Source: a virus
Strand: one strand, 5' to 3'
IMG/VR virus record: IMGVR_UViG_3300011270_000016
Coordinates: 1-28,851 of that record
Length of the DNA: 28,851 nt
Positions within the stretch are counted from its first letter, which is position 1; each line of letters begins with the position of its first letter. The position numbers and the translations under genes are program-made. Positions 14,253 to 22,617 of this stretch are shown one piece after another. The notes under the pieces were generated by a model that saw only the letters and a program-made list of their open reading frames with translations, had not been told where the DNA came from and searched no databases.

Positions 14253-16949
14253 CTACGGCACCACTTCCTTGAACACCCCGCGGAAATCGATCGGCTTTCC
14301 GCCGAACACGAACTTCACCTTGTACTGCAGCTGGTCGTTCGTGAACTGCGTCCCCTGCGTCGGCAGGTTCGCCAGGAAGATTTGCGGCGTCTCGTAGCCG
14401 TCCAGGAAGCCGATCTCGAGGAACGGCGCGTTCCCCTGCATCGTTCCGCCGTACCAGTCGTTGACGTCCGTCAGCAGCGGGTTCACGATGATGTTCTCTT
14501 CGTTCACCCCGAACTTCTGGTACCAATTGTTCGTCGCCAGCATGTTGCGGTTGATCTGCATCGCCGCCGGCCGCAGGTCGATTGGGATCATGATCCAGTC
14601 GAGCGTCAGCCCAAGCCGGTTCGTCGAATCCTTCTCCGACTGCTTCGCCAGCGCGATCGCGCGGGTATCCAGCTCCGCCGAAGAGAGCGCCGTCACCCCC
14701 GTGTTCGTGTGCGTCGCGTGGAACCATGCCAGCCCGTCCGGATCGTAGTTCGGCGGCGTGATGAAGAAGTTGCTGATGAACGTCGCCAGCGTGTGCCGTG
14801 CCGCGCGCGCCATGCGGTTCGGGAACTGCGCGATCTTCTGCAGATCGTCGTTGCGGATGGTCTCTTCCGAGATGGTCAGCAATCCGCCCTTCTTCAGGAT
14901 CGAATAGGTGATTTTTTCGTCGGTGGGCTTCGCCAGCTCCGTATAGACTCCCGCTTCCGCCACCGTCGGCAGGTCGCTCAGGTAGCCCAGCCGCACGCGG
15001 TCCTGCGGCTTGTAGTCTCCCAGCCGCGTCGTGGTGTACAGCTTTTCGAGGTTCGGCACGATCTGGAACTCGATGTAGTCCTGGATCAGCTTTTTCGTCA
15101 GCGACGAAAGCAGGATGTTCGGGAAGTCCGTCGTGGCGATCGCTTCCGACACGCGGAAGAAGCCGCCCTGGCTGAAGGTCATTTCGCGGTCCCCGGTGCA
15201 GTAGCTGTACGCTTCGCGCAGCCCGCGGAACGCCCGCACTCCCTTGTCCTTCAGCGCTTCCTTCACCCCCATCATCGCGTCCATCGCCAGCTGCAGCTTG
15301 TCCTGGCTGTTGCGGCCGACTTCGATCGAGCCGGTCTCGCGCCCGATGCTCGCGAACGCCGCGTACGATTCGCGCACCTTCGCGATGAAGCCGTCGACGG
15401 CCTTGTCGTCCGCCACGTTGCCGTTGAAGTGTTCCCTCACGATGGACTGCGCCGGCATCGGCAGCTTCGATTCCGTCAGCTTCCGTTCCAGCGTCGCCGC
15501 GAAGGTGATTTTCTTCGCTTCGCCCAGCGCCTGCTGCGCCCGCAGCATCACGTCATTGTTTTGCGCCGCCAGCGCGGATCTCGCCGCCTCGGACAGCATG
15601 TCGGCCACGGCTCTGCCCGCCGCCGCGTCCGTCACCACCGCCGATGGAAGCTTCTCCGTCACCGCTTCGCTCACCCTCGCAAAGAATTCGAATTGCTTGT
15701 CGTCCGGACAGCTTTCGAACTCCTTCGCAAGCACCGAGGCGCGGTCGGCATCGATTCTCCGGAGCGCCTCGAGCACTTTTAGAATTGAATCACGCATGCT
15801 CGTTCCTCCTTGATTTCGGCCAGCGCCTTGCGGGCTGACGCCATTCCCCGTCGCTGCGTTTCTGGTCGCAACGGGTGAAATTCTTTTCACTGCTTTTTTC
15901 TGCAGCGCGGAAATCTCCGCCAGCGTGTCGCGCGATGCCGCCACCTGCAGGAACTTTCCGCCTGCTCCCGGCTCCGCGCATAGATCGAGCCCCACGAACT
16001 TCTGCAGCGCCGTGGCCACCAGCGCGGGCTTCCCTTCCACCTTCGCGCCTTTGAATCCGAAGTATCCGAAAATCGAAACGCTGAAGAGGTCCAGCTTGCC
16101 CGCCTCGCGCGCCGCCATCAGCTTCGCACGGATGTCGGTTTCGCTTCTCAGCAGGTTCACCGTCGCCAGGGCCGCCGCTCCCGCCATGCGCCCGTTCGAA
16201 AGCCACCCGGCCGTCAGCTCCGGTGCGTTCGCGCCGTCGCCCGTTTCCGGATGCCGCCTGCGGAAGCGCGCGCCGCTCGCCGCCTGCGCCACCTGCGCCA
16301 CCACTTCCGGCGGGAAATAGTGCGCCGCCATCACCTGGCCGCTCGCGTCTTCCACCGATCCGTGCGCCCAGCCCGATTCCATCACCTGCACTGGCCAGAC
16401 CCAGCCGTCCTGCGTCGACGCCTCCGTGGCCAGGAACTTCGCATGCTCCGCCACCGGCACATAGGCCGTCTCCACCTGCTGCGGCTCGCCGAATTTGATT
16501 TCGTCGCCGTCATCCGTGTAGCCGATCTGGTAAAGCTCGCCATCCGGCCCGCGCGCGATCACATAATCCGGAAACGTCTCGACCAAACAGAACCGCCGGT
16601 AGCCGCTCGTGTCCAGCCCGAAATCTTCGAGCAGCGCCTGGTCCAGCTCCTGCATCTGCTCTTCGTACGATTCGTCCGCCTCCGCCTCCGAAGTTTTCAT
16701 ACCGTGCTCGCTCGCGAACCCGCTCGCATCGATCCCGTATTTCTTCGCCGCCGCCAGCAGCTTCCGCGCCACTTTCGCTTTCGCTTCCGCCGGCAGCTGC
16801 GTCTGGTTGAAACGCGCCAGCGCGTCGCGAACATGCGCTTCATCCGGAATCGGCAGATGCCAGGTGCTGATGTCTTCGGGATCGCCGACGTACGCGAACG
16901 CTGAGGCGGGGTATTCCTTCCCCCCCACGCTCTTTGTTTTGCCTGCCAC
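14253..16949 (-). CDS. Prohead protease-major capsid protein fusion
   Basis: One open frame of 898 residues joins parts normally encoded separately. Residues ~16-75 (STWHLPIPDEAHVRDALARF and following) match DUF6582, often fused to phage proteases. Residues ~185-340 look like a prohead protease: HP at 233-234, FSVSIFG near 289-295, and a final LDLCAEPGAGGKFLQVAAS. Residues ~385-640 are helical, scaffold-like. The rest has HK97-fold capsid features (PNILLSSLTKKLIQDYIEF, FRVSEAIATTDFP nearby). The start is GTG with AGGAGG. An internal ATG at 15797 (residue 385) has a perfect AAGGAGG (15805-15811) 7 nt upstream, so a separate 514-residue capsid product is likely. Confidence 0.9.
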   Translation of the reverse strand: MAGKTKSVGGKEYPASAFAYVGDPEDISTWHLPIPDEAHVRDALARFNQTQLPAEAKAKVARKLLAAAKKYGIDASGFASEHGMKTSEAEADESYEEQMQELDQALLEDFGLDTSGYRRFCLVETFPDYVIARGPDGELYQIGYTDDGDEIKFGEPQQVETAYVPVAEHAKFLATEASTQDGWVWPVQVMESGWAHGSVEDASGQVMAAHYFPPEVVAQVAQAASGARFRRRHPETGDGANAPELTAGWLSNGRMAGAAALATVNLLRSETDIRAKLMAAREAGKLDLFSVSIFGYFGFKGAKVEGKPALVATALQKFVGLDLCAEPGAGGKFLQVAASRDTLAEISALQKKAVKRISPVATRNAATGNGVSPQGAGRNQGGTSMRDSILKVLEALRRIDADRASVLAKEFESCPDDKQFEFFARVSEAVTEKLPSAVVTDAAAGRAVADMLSEAARSALAAQNNDVMLRAQQALGEAKKITFAATLERKLTESKLPMPAQSIVREHFNGNVADDKAVDGFIAKVRESYAAFASIGRETGSIEVGRNSQDKLQLAMDAMMGVKEALKDKGVRAFRGLREAYSYCTGDREMTFSQGGFFRVSEAIATTDFPNILLSSLTKKLIQDYIEFQIVPNLEKLYTTTRLGDYKPQDRVRLGYLSDLPTVAEAGVYTELAKPTDEKITYSILKKGGLLTISEETIRNDDLQKIAQFPNRMARAARHTLATFISNFFITPPNYDPDGLAWFHATHTNTGVTALSSAELDTRAIALAKQSEKDSTNRLGLTLDWIMIPIDLRPAAMQINRNMLATNNWYQKFGVNEENIIVNPLLTDVNDWYGGTMQGNAPFLEIGFLDGYETPQIFLANLPTQGTQFTNDQLQYKVKFVFGGKPIDFRGVFKEVVP
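15795..15811 (-). promoter_or_regulatory. Internal ribosome binding site and start within the fusion gene
   Basis: AAGGAGG at 15805-15811 precedes an in-frame ATG (15795-15797) by 7 nt, optimal spacing. It lies at the protease-capsid boundary, exactly where two separate genes would normally meet. It probably gives independent, abundant synthesis of the capsid part. Confidence 0.8.
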
Positions 16950-16978
16950 GGCTCCTCCTTAGTTCTCGCCGCCCTGTG

Positions 16979-16998
16979 GCACAGGCTTTAGCCTGTGC
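16979..16998 (-). repeat. Hairpin repeat GCACAGGCT-TT-AGCCTGTGC
   Basis: A perfect 9-bp stem with a 2-nt loop lies in the spacer between the 117-residue gene and the fusion gene. It is the same family as the hairpins at 17371, 23574 and 24858. Confidence 0.95.
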
Positions 16999-17000
16999 GC

Positions 17001-17354
17001 TTACTCCTTCGCGCCGCCCTTGGCTGACTTCTTCTCCGGCTCAGGCGGCGGAATCGGGAACGAGTATTTCTTCCCGTCGATCGTCACCAGTTTCAGCACG
17101 CCGCCGGATGGCTGGCGATGAAGCACTTTCCAGTTCTCGATGCCCATCGCCTGCTCGTAGTTTTCCGGCTCATCCACCGCGAACAGCCGGTTGGCTTCGC
17201 GCGTGGCCACCGCGCGCTGCTCCGTTTCATCGCCCGGATAGTTCACCTCGGCCGCCCGGAACGCTTTCGCCCAGACCTGCTCCCAGCGGCCAGCGAAATC
17301 TCTCGGCATCCCTCCGAAGTGCGGTGCCGCCGGAACATTCACTTTGTCTGCCAT
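17001..17354 (-). CDS. Small phage protein, possibly ChaB-like
   Basis: This 117-residue protein has a helical N-terminal half with Trp/Ala/Asn positions (RWEQVWAKAFRAAE, then ATREANRLF) reminiscent of ChaB-like small proteins found in phages, then a basic C-terminus with a VTIDGKKYSFPIPPPEPEKK tail. GAGGAGG lies 5 nt before the ATG, so the gene is well supported. It lies between the minor head gene and the protease-capsid fusion. The ChaB resemblance is tentative, and its job is unknown. Confidence 0.65.
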   Translation of the reverse strand: MADKVNVPAAPHFGGMPRDFAGRWEQVWAKAFRAAEVNYPGDETEQRAVATREANRLFAVDEPENYEQAMGIENWKVLHRQPSGGVLKLVTIDGKKYSFPIPPPEPEKKSAKGGAKE

Positions 17355-17370
17355 CGCTTCCTCCTCAGCG

Positions 17371-17390
17371 GCACAGGCTTTAGCCTGTGC
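17371..17390 (-). repeat. Hairpin repeat GCACAGGCT-TT-AGCCTGTGC
   Basis: A second exact copy of the 20-bp hairpin lies in the next junction upstream, between the minor head gene and the 117-residue gene. Confidence 0.95.
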
Positions 17391-17412
17391 TCCTCTCTTT
17401 TCCTTACGCCGC

Positions 17413-18324
17413 TCAGCGGGTCACTGAAACCTCGAGCCCTGCGTCCTTCAGCGTCTTCAGCTGCGCCGGCGTCGGCTTCAGGTCGCTCTCGTCCATGTAC
17501 GGCGCCAGCAGGCAGTGGCAGTTGATGGTGTTCTCTGGCGACCCGTTCGGATCCCGCGGGTACATCAGCTCCTCGCCCCCCACCTCGAAGGAATCGCCCA
17601 CGTCCTGCACCTGCCCGCTCGCGATCATGTGCGAGATCCGCGGCACGCGCGACGCCATGATGTGGATCCACTGCTTCTTCACTCCCGGCACCCTCTGCTG
17701 CAAATCCTCGAGCCGCGCCTGCCCGGCGATCGAGTGCACCCGCAGGATCTCGTTCAGCGCGATGGTTTCCGCGCGGTCTCCGATCGGCCCGAAAAGCCCC
17801 GTAAATTTCTCTCCCGCCACCGCGCGCCCCACTTGCGCGATGATATCGCTCACCGATTGCCCGCCCAGGAATGCCCTTTGGATCGCCGCGTTCAGCTTCG
17901 CGCTCGCATCCTTCGAGAGTCCCGCAATCAGGTCCGCGGTGTAGCCTTGCGCGATCCCGAGCGCCGATTCCGAAACGCCCGCGAAAGAAGGCGTGGGCAG
18001 TCCGGCCCCTTTGAAAAATTCGTCCAGCGGCTGATCGATCCCGATCTCGCCCAGTTGGAACGCATCATCCTGCGCCGCCGTCACGTAATCCGAAAACTCC
18101 GATCCGAACTTCTTCAGCGCCCCATCGATCTCGCGCGCCAGCACCCGCAGTTGCGCGCCTTGAAAGCTCGCCGGATCCACGTTCGAAATATCGCCCACCA
18201 CTTTCTTCCGCGCCTCTTCGAGCAAACTCATCACGCGTTCGCGCACCGCCGGGCCAAACTCCCGCGCCTGCTTGATCAGCTCCACCACCTTGGCCGCGAA
18301 TTTTTCCTGCGCGCTCACCGGCAT
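17413..18324 (-). CDS. Minor head / head morphogenesis protein (Mu gp30, SPP1 gp7-like)
   Basis: This 303-residue protein follows the portal gene and carries the phage head morphogenesis domain in its C-terminal half. Visible elements are NEILRVHSIAGQAR (191-204), a His at 232 in RISHMI, GDSFEVGGEELMYPRDP (243-259) and the closing ETINCHC-type motif (ENTINCHC, 264-271). Such proteins sit inside the capsid by the portal and are often ejected. The N-terminal half is helical. AGGAAGG precedes the ATG within the end of the 55-residue gene, and the two genes overlap by 10 nt. Confidence 0.9.
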   Translation of the reverse strand: MPVSAQEKFAAKVVELIKQAREFGPAVRERVMSLLEEARKKVVGDISNVDPASFQGAQLRVLAREIDGALKKFGSEFSDYVTAAQDDAFQLGEIGIDQPLDEFFKGAGLPTPSFAGVSESALGIAQGYTADLIAGLSKDASAKLNAAIQRAFLGGQSVSDIIAQVGRAVAGEKFTGLFGPIGDRAETIALNEILRVHSIAGQARLEDLQQRVPGVKKQWIHIMASRVPRISHMIASGQVQDVGDSFEVGGEELMYPRDPNGSPENTINCHCLLAPYMDESDLKPTPAQLKTLKDAGLEVSVTR

Positions 18325-18482
18325 TCCTTCCTCTCGATGACGAACGCGTAGATCGGCACGTTATAGCAGTTCAAGGGAAGCTCGATTCGCACGAAGCCCT
18401 CCGGCTGCAACGTCACGAGCGCGAGGCGCTTCACCGCCTTGCAAAACGCGGAGAAATCGAGTCCTTTGGCCTGCCCGAACAT
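18315..18482 (-). CDS. 55-residue protein between portal and minor head gene
   Basis: This frame of 56 codons is too short for a usual gene list but well placed. Its ATG (18480-18482) shares one base with the TAA stop of the portal gene (TAATG), and its stop overlaps the next gene by 10 nt. The translation begins MFGQAKGLDFSAFCKAVKRL and ends in VIERKECR, with a central hydrophobic/aromatic segment (ELPLNCYNVPIYAFVI). The tight overlap on both sides suggests a real, translationally coupled gene. No family is recognised. Confidence 0.6.
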   Translation of the reverse strand: MFGQAKGLDFSAFCKAVKRLALVTLQPEGFVRIELPLNCYNVPIYAFVIERKECR

Positions 18483-19984
18483 TACTGCGTCACCTCCGTC
18501 GCCGGCGCCATGTCCTTCAGCGCTTTCGCCTTCTTCAGCGCGTCCGCCAGGTTCGCCTGCGGATCCAGCGCGTTCTGCTGGCTCGCGTCTCGCGCCGTCT
18601 TCGCCGCTTGCGCCTCATCGAATTCATCCGCGTCCACTTCCACGCCAATCTGCGTCATCACCGTGATGAAGAGCCGCGCCGCCGTCTCCGGCCGGATCCA
18701 TCCGCGGTCCTCGCCCGTTCCCGCCGCGTTCGCAATCGTCTGCAGGGCCGTCGAAGCCGCCACCATGTCCTTCACGCGCAGGTCCGGCACCTGCAGTTGG
18801 TAGGCCAGATTCGCCGTCCGAGAGAGCACGCCGTGCGTCACCGCCTGCTCGATCACGTAATCGAGGATCTGCGTCGTCATGCGCCGGAAAATGTTTTGCC
18901 GGCTCGTCAGCATCTTCCCCGTCGGCCCCGCCATTTCGTCCGCCGTCGCGCGGTTCGTGTTTCCCGCATCCGCGAAAAACCATGGCGGCAGTCCCGCTCC
19001 GCCCAGGCCGTAATTCTTCACCACGCGGTCCGCGTCGATCATGTCGGAGCCCTTCAGGTCCGGCGTGCGCGCCTCGATCGAGATCTGGTCGTTGGTCACC
19101 TCGACTCCGCCCTGCCGCGGCGGCGATTTCATCACCTTGTCGCGCAGCTTGTTCACCTGCGTCTCGTCCGCGCCCTTCGCGATGTAGTGCCACACGAAGG
19201 AATTCAGCAGCCGCACGCGGTCCGCGAAGTCGAACACCATGTTGTCGAAGACGTCTAGCCAGTCCGCCAGCGAAAAGATTTCGGAGATGCCCCGCGACGC
19301 CGCCTTCACCTTGTTGATCGCGAAGTAGAAGCAGTCGCCTTTCAGCTGCCCCCAGCTTCCGGATCCCAGGTCCTCGTCCACGTTGATGATCGCGAGCCGC
19401 CGTCCTTCGCTTTCTCCCACGCGCTCGCGCAGCCGCACCGCCGTCGCCGTGGTGATTTCCTGCGACACTTCGGTCTGCATCAGCCCGAACTGCACCGACT
19501 CGATCGATTGGGGGTCCACGTAGCCGAGCGTCACGAAGCCATCCACAGGATTCACCGCCGTCGGCAGGCACAGCTCGCCGAACACCAGCGTCTCGACCGC
19601 GTAGGTGTCCAGCATTTCCGCCATGTTGTTTCTCGGATGCTTCCAGAATCGGTCGATCACTTCCTGGACCTGGGGATCCTCCGCGATCGGCTTGAATCCC
19701 TCGCCCACCACGTAATCCACCATCACGCGGATGATCCGCCGCCCGAATGGCGTGGTCATGAAGAGGTAGAAGCACACCTGCTGCATCCGCTGGTGCATCG
19801 CCGGGTTCAGGTCGCGCATCGTCGCCGGCGAAGTGATTCGCCGGAACTTGGCGTCCTCGGAATCCCCCGCGATCAGCGAAAAGAGTTCCGGCGCCACCGC
19901 CTCCTTCGCGCTCGCGTTCTTCCGCTCTTCCTGCAGGCGATAGATCTTCGCCGCATCCCCGAGCTTGAGCAGCGTCAGCTCCAT
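18482..19984 (-). CDS. Portal protein
   Basis: This 500-residue protein would form the dodecameric DNA-entry ring. It follows TerL and precedes the minor head gene. The N-terminal third has the portal-like segment TPFGRRIIRVMVDYVVGEGF (about 79-98), then a strand-rich wing and a stem region. DAGNTNRATADEMAG around 340-355 precedes the helical crown (RRMTTQILDYVIEQAV). The C-terminus is an Ala/Asp/Gln-rich helix. I do not see a clear match to the Mu gp29 (DUF935) pattern, so the portal family is left open. Confidence 0.88.
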   Translation of the reverse strand: MELTLLKLGDAAKIYRLQEERKNASAKEAVAPELFSLIAGDSEDAKFRRITSPATMRDLNPAMHQRMQQVCFYLFMTTPFGRRIIRVMVDYVVGEGFKPIAEDPQVQEVIDRFWKHPRNNMAEMLDTYAVETLVFGELCLPTAVNPVDGFVTLGYVDPQSIESVQFGLMQTEVSQEITTATAVRLRERVGESEGRRLAIINVDEDLGSGSWGQLKGDCFYFAINKVKAASRGISEIFSLADWLDVFDNMVFDFADRVRLLNSFVWHYIAKGADETQVNKLRDKVMKSPPRQGGVEVTNDQISIEARTPDLKGSDMIDADRVVKNYGLGGAGLPPWFFADAGNTNRATADEMAGPTGKMLTSRQNIFRRMTTQILDYVIEQAVTHGVLSRTANLAYQLQVPDLRVKDMVAASTALQTIANAAGTGEDRGWIRPETAARLFITVMTQIGVEVDADEFDEAQAAKTARDASQQNALDPQANLADALKKAKALKDMAPATEVTQ

Positions 19985-20015
19985 TTGCTCCTGTCCGTTT
20001 CCTGCTCCTGTACCG

Positions 20016-20073
20016 GCCGGGCTTTAGCCCGGCATCCTCTCTTCGTCCTGTAGCGGCCGGGCTTTAGCCCGGC
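20016..20073 (-). repeat. Two copies of hairpin GCCGGGCT-TT-AGCCCGGC
   Basis: Copies at 20016-20033 and 20056-20073 are 40 bp apart in the TerL-portal junction. Both have an identical 8-bp stem and TT loop. Confidence 0.95.
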
Positions 20074-20078
20074 GTCTT

Positions 20079-21740
20079 TCAGCTCCACAGCGAACTCCTT
20101 TTCCGCTCGATCCGGGTGACGTGCCGTTCCTCGCCCCGTTCCGCCGCCGCCTGGCTCGCCACCAGCTGAGAGAGCACGCCGCGCGGCTCGCGCACCGCGC
20201 GCGGATCCGGAGCGTCCGCGTGCGCAAAGGCCGCCGCCGGCGCTCCCGCCGCCGCGAAGTCCGCCATCGCCTTCGCCCAGAAGGAATCCGCGTGCGCGTA
20301 AACTTTTTTCTTTTTCCCCCCGGCCGTCGCGGTGTCCACTTCGATTCGCGGCGCATCGAACTTCACCGCGCCGCCCGCGTATTCTTTTTTCACCGCCTGC
20401 AGCTCCTGCCGGATTTGCAGATCGTGCGGGATGCGGTTCCTTCCTTGTTCGAACCGCTGCTTCAATCGCACCGCCAGGTCTGTCTTGATCTTCACGCTTC
20501 CGCTCGCGGCCTGATACGCCGCCGGCACGTTGTCGCCCTTCGGCACGGAGCCGCCGAAGTTCAGCCCAATGACGTGGCCGGGAACTTTCGCGGCCAGAAA
20601 TTCGAAGAGTCCCAGTCCGATCCCGGTCGAGTCCATCGCCGTGCGGTCCGCCAGCTTCACCCACGGCAGCAGGAGATGCGCCTGGTCGTTGCTCGCGAAC
20701 TCGCCGTCCGGCGTGAAGAATGGCGCGCTGCTGAGCCGCAGCACCATCCGCGTCCACGCCACGTCGCCGATCTCCTCATCAAGCCAGGCGATGGTGCGGT
20801 CGCCATCGCGCCCCACGTCGATCCCCAGCGAAAGCTTCCCCATCGGCAGATAGCCGCTCGGCCAGTCCATCGTCGCCGCGGGATCTTCCGCGCGCGCGAT
20901 CAGCTCGAGCGCCAGCCACGATCCGACCGCCTTCAGGAACGCGCACAAAAATTCCTGCGCGAATGTTTCGTCATCCCCGCGATAGAGCTGGCGCATTTCG
21001 TTCAGATCGATGGGGCAACCCTCGGCGATCGCCATGTTGATGTCCACCCAGTGCCAGGACCAGGCGCCCTGCTTCGCTGGATTTTTCGCCGGAGCCGCGC
21101 CGTCGGCCACGCCGAACTCCCGCGCCAGGTCGAAGAATTTTCCGTGCTCTCCGTTCGGCGTCGAAAGGATGCGCATCTTGTGCCCCAGCGCGATCTGCCG
21201 GGAGACCGCCGCCCAAATCGAATAGGAATCCTCGTGGTGCGCGTATTCGTCCAGGATCACGTTGCCCGGATAGCCGCGCGCCGTGCGCGGATTCGAAGGC
21301 AGCGCCAGGATGCGCGAGCCGTTCCCGAAGTGCACCCGCGTCACCTGAATGTCGGTCGCGCCCAGCTCGTCCGCGAAAAGCTCTTGCGTCGTTTCCGCCA
21401 CCGCGCTCATGGCCTCGATGATCGGCGCCGCGCCTTTCTCGATGAATTCCTGCGAGCCGCTTTTCGAGTGGCTCAGAACCGTCCAGGTCGTTCCCGGATG
21501 CTCGATGCAGTCGAGCACCGCTTCCGCGGCCGTCGCGAACGAAAATCCGATGCGCGCGCTCTTCACCGCGCCCTTGAAGCGCGAATCGTCGTCGATCCAC
21601 CGCTGCTGGTACGGCCTAAGCTGCAGTACCGGCGGCAGACTTTCGCTCGACGGGCGGGAGCCCAAAGGTCCGCTCACGGAGACGATTGATGTCGTCGATG
21701 GTGAGCTTCCCGCCTTTCCCGATTTTCTTTGCTGCTTCAT
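20079..21740 (-). CDS. Terminase large subunit (Mu gp28-like)
   Basis: The packaging motor ATPase-nuclease has 553 residues as drawn. Motifs: LRPYQQRWIDDDSRF (41-55) as in Mu gp28-type terminases; a deviant Walker A, KSARIGFS (60-67); Walker B VILDEYAHHED (161-171); coupling motif ILSTPNG (191-197); RNase H-like nuclease acids D308 (LGIDVGRDGD), D370 (MDSTGIG) and D485 (HADSFWAK). The start is uncertain. The ATG at 21740 gives a 125-nt overlap with TerS and has a weak ribosome site, and its first ~35 residues are Ser-rich and unlike a terminase, so a non-ATG start near the TerS stop is possible. Confidence 0.92.
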   Translation of the reverse strand: MKQQRKSGKAGSSPSTTSIVSVSGPLGSRPSSESLPPVLQLRPYQQRWIDDDSRFKGAVKSARIGFSFATAAEAVLDCIEHPGTTWTVLSHSKSGSQEFIEKGAAPIIEAMSAVAETTQELFADELGATDIQVTRVHFGNGSRILALPSNPRTARGYPGNVILDEYAHHEDSYSIWAAVSRQIALGHKMRILSTPNGEHGKFFDLAREFGVADGAAPAKNPAKQGAWSWHWVDINMAIAEGCPIDLNEMRQLYRGDDETFAQEFLCAFLKAVGSWLALELIARAEDPAATMDWPSGYLPMGKLSLGIDVGRDGDRTIAWLDEEIGDVAWTRMVLRLSSAPFFTPDGEFASNDQAHLLLPWVKLADRTAMDSTGIGLGLFEFLAAKVPGHVIGLNFGGSVPKGDNVPAAYQAASGSVKIKTDLAVRLKQRFEQGRNRIPHDLQIRQELQAVKKEYAGGAVKFDAPRIEVDTATAGGKKKKVYAHADSFWAKAMADFAAAGAPAAAFAHADAPDPRAVREPRGVLSQLVASQAAAERGEERHVTRIERKRSSLWS

Positions 21741-22305
21741 TCGTTTCTTTCTCGGCGATTCGAATAATCTGTTCGAGCTTCTTGCTCTCCAGCTCCACGC
21801 GCTGTTTCGCGATGTCTGTCCGCTTGAACCGCGTGAGCACCAGCGCCAGCCCTTCTAGCGCTTCCTGGAACTTTGCCGGGTCCGCGGAGAGCCTCCTCTG
21901 CTTGAAGACCACGTCGGTCAGCGCGTTCTTCACCGATTCGTCCAGATTTTCGAAGCCCAGCGCGGCGAACTGCTCCACGATCTGCAGCGAAATCGCGCGT
22001 TCCTCGTCGGCCTCTTTGAGCTCCTGCACCATGCGCACGTCGTACCAGCGGTGCAGCGTCGTATGCGGGATGCGCTTGTCCGCGAAGTGCGAGAGCGCCA
22101 GCTCCGGATCGGACTCTTCGAGCTTTTTCCATTCGAAGTTTTTTGTCTCTTCCTCGATCTGCTCCCAGGTCAGCCATTTCGCGCGCCACTTGACGATCTG
22201 CTCGCGCCACTCGGTCGGCAATTTGTCGATCGCGAAGGGCTGCTGCGTCTCGCGCTTTTCTCCGGTGCGGGGCCGCCGATACCCCGGCTTGTGCTCGCCT
22301 TTCAT
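21616..22305 (-). CDS. Terminase small subunit (Mu gp27/DUF3486-like)
   Basis: This 229-residue, mostly helical, highly charged protein is followed by TerL. The segment IDKLPTEWREQIVKWRAKWL (26-45) and the following PHTTLHRWYDVR match the LP-x-E-R and S-x-L-x-R-Y pattern of the DUF3486 family, which supplies the small terminase subunit of Mu-like phages. This includes a predicted helix-turn-helix for DNA recognition. Its start overlaps the stop region of the preceding winged-helix gene. Confidence 0.7.
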   Translation of the reverse strand: MKGEHKPGYRRPRTGEKRETQQPFAIDKLPTEWREQIVKWRAKWLTWEQIEEETKNFEWKKLEESDPELALSHFADKRIPHTTLHRWYDVRMVQELKEADEERAISLQIVEQFAALGFENLDESVKNALTDVVFKQRRLSADPAKFQEALEGLALVLTRFKRTDIAKQRVELESKKLEQIIRIAEKETNEAAKKIGKGGKLTIDDINRLRERTFGLPPVERKSAAGTAA

Positions 22306-22617
22306 TCATTCCACTTCCACGGCGGGATTGCTGCTCGTTTTCTCGATGATGTCCCGCCCCCCCGGCGTGATCTGGATTTGCCGGATCGCGCTCGTCCCCG
22401 TCACCCTGTTTCGCTCCAGATCGAAATTGATCAGCCTGCGCTCTTGGAGGTCTTGCAGGATCTCGCGCACCAGGTTCACATACACGTCGAATTGCAGCCG
22501 CTCGAGCACGCCCGTCAGCGTCACGTCGTCCAGGCGATGTTTCTGCGATTCGTGGTTCTCGTAGATCAGCTTCAGCACCACGCCGCGAAGCCGCCGTTTT
22601 TGCTGCGGCCCCGTCAT
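22306..22617 (-). CDS. Winged-helix-like small protein before TerS
   Basis: This 103-residue protein has three predicted helices followed by a beta-wing (LINFDLERNRVTGTSAIRQI), a winged helix-turn-helix pattern. Its ATG overlaps the previous gene's stop by one base (TGATG). Mu-like phages carry a small winged-helix protein just before the terminase small subunit, which fits this position. A DNA-binding or packaging-related role is inferred. Confidence 0.6.
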   Translation of the reverse strand: MTGPQQKRRLRGVVLKLIYENHESQKHRLDDVTLTGVLERLQFDVYVNLVREILQDLQERRLINFDLERNRVTGTSAIRQIQITPGGRDIIEKTSSNPAVEVE

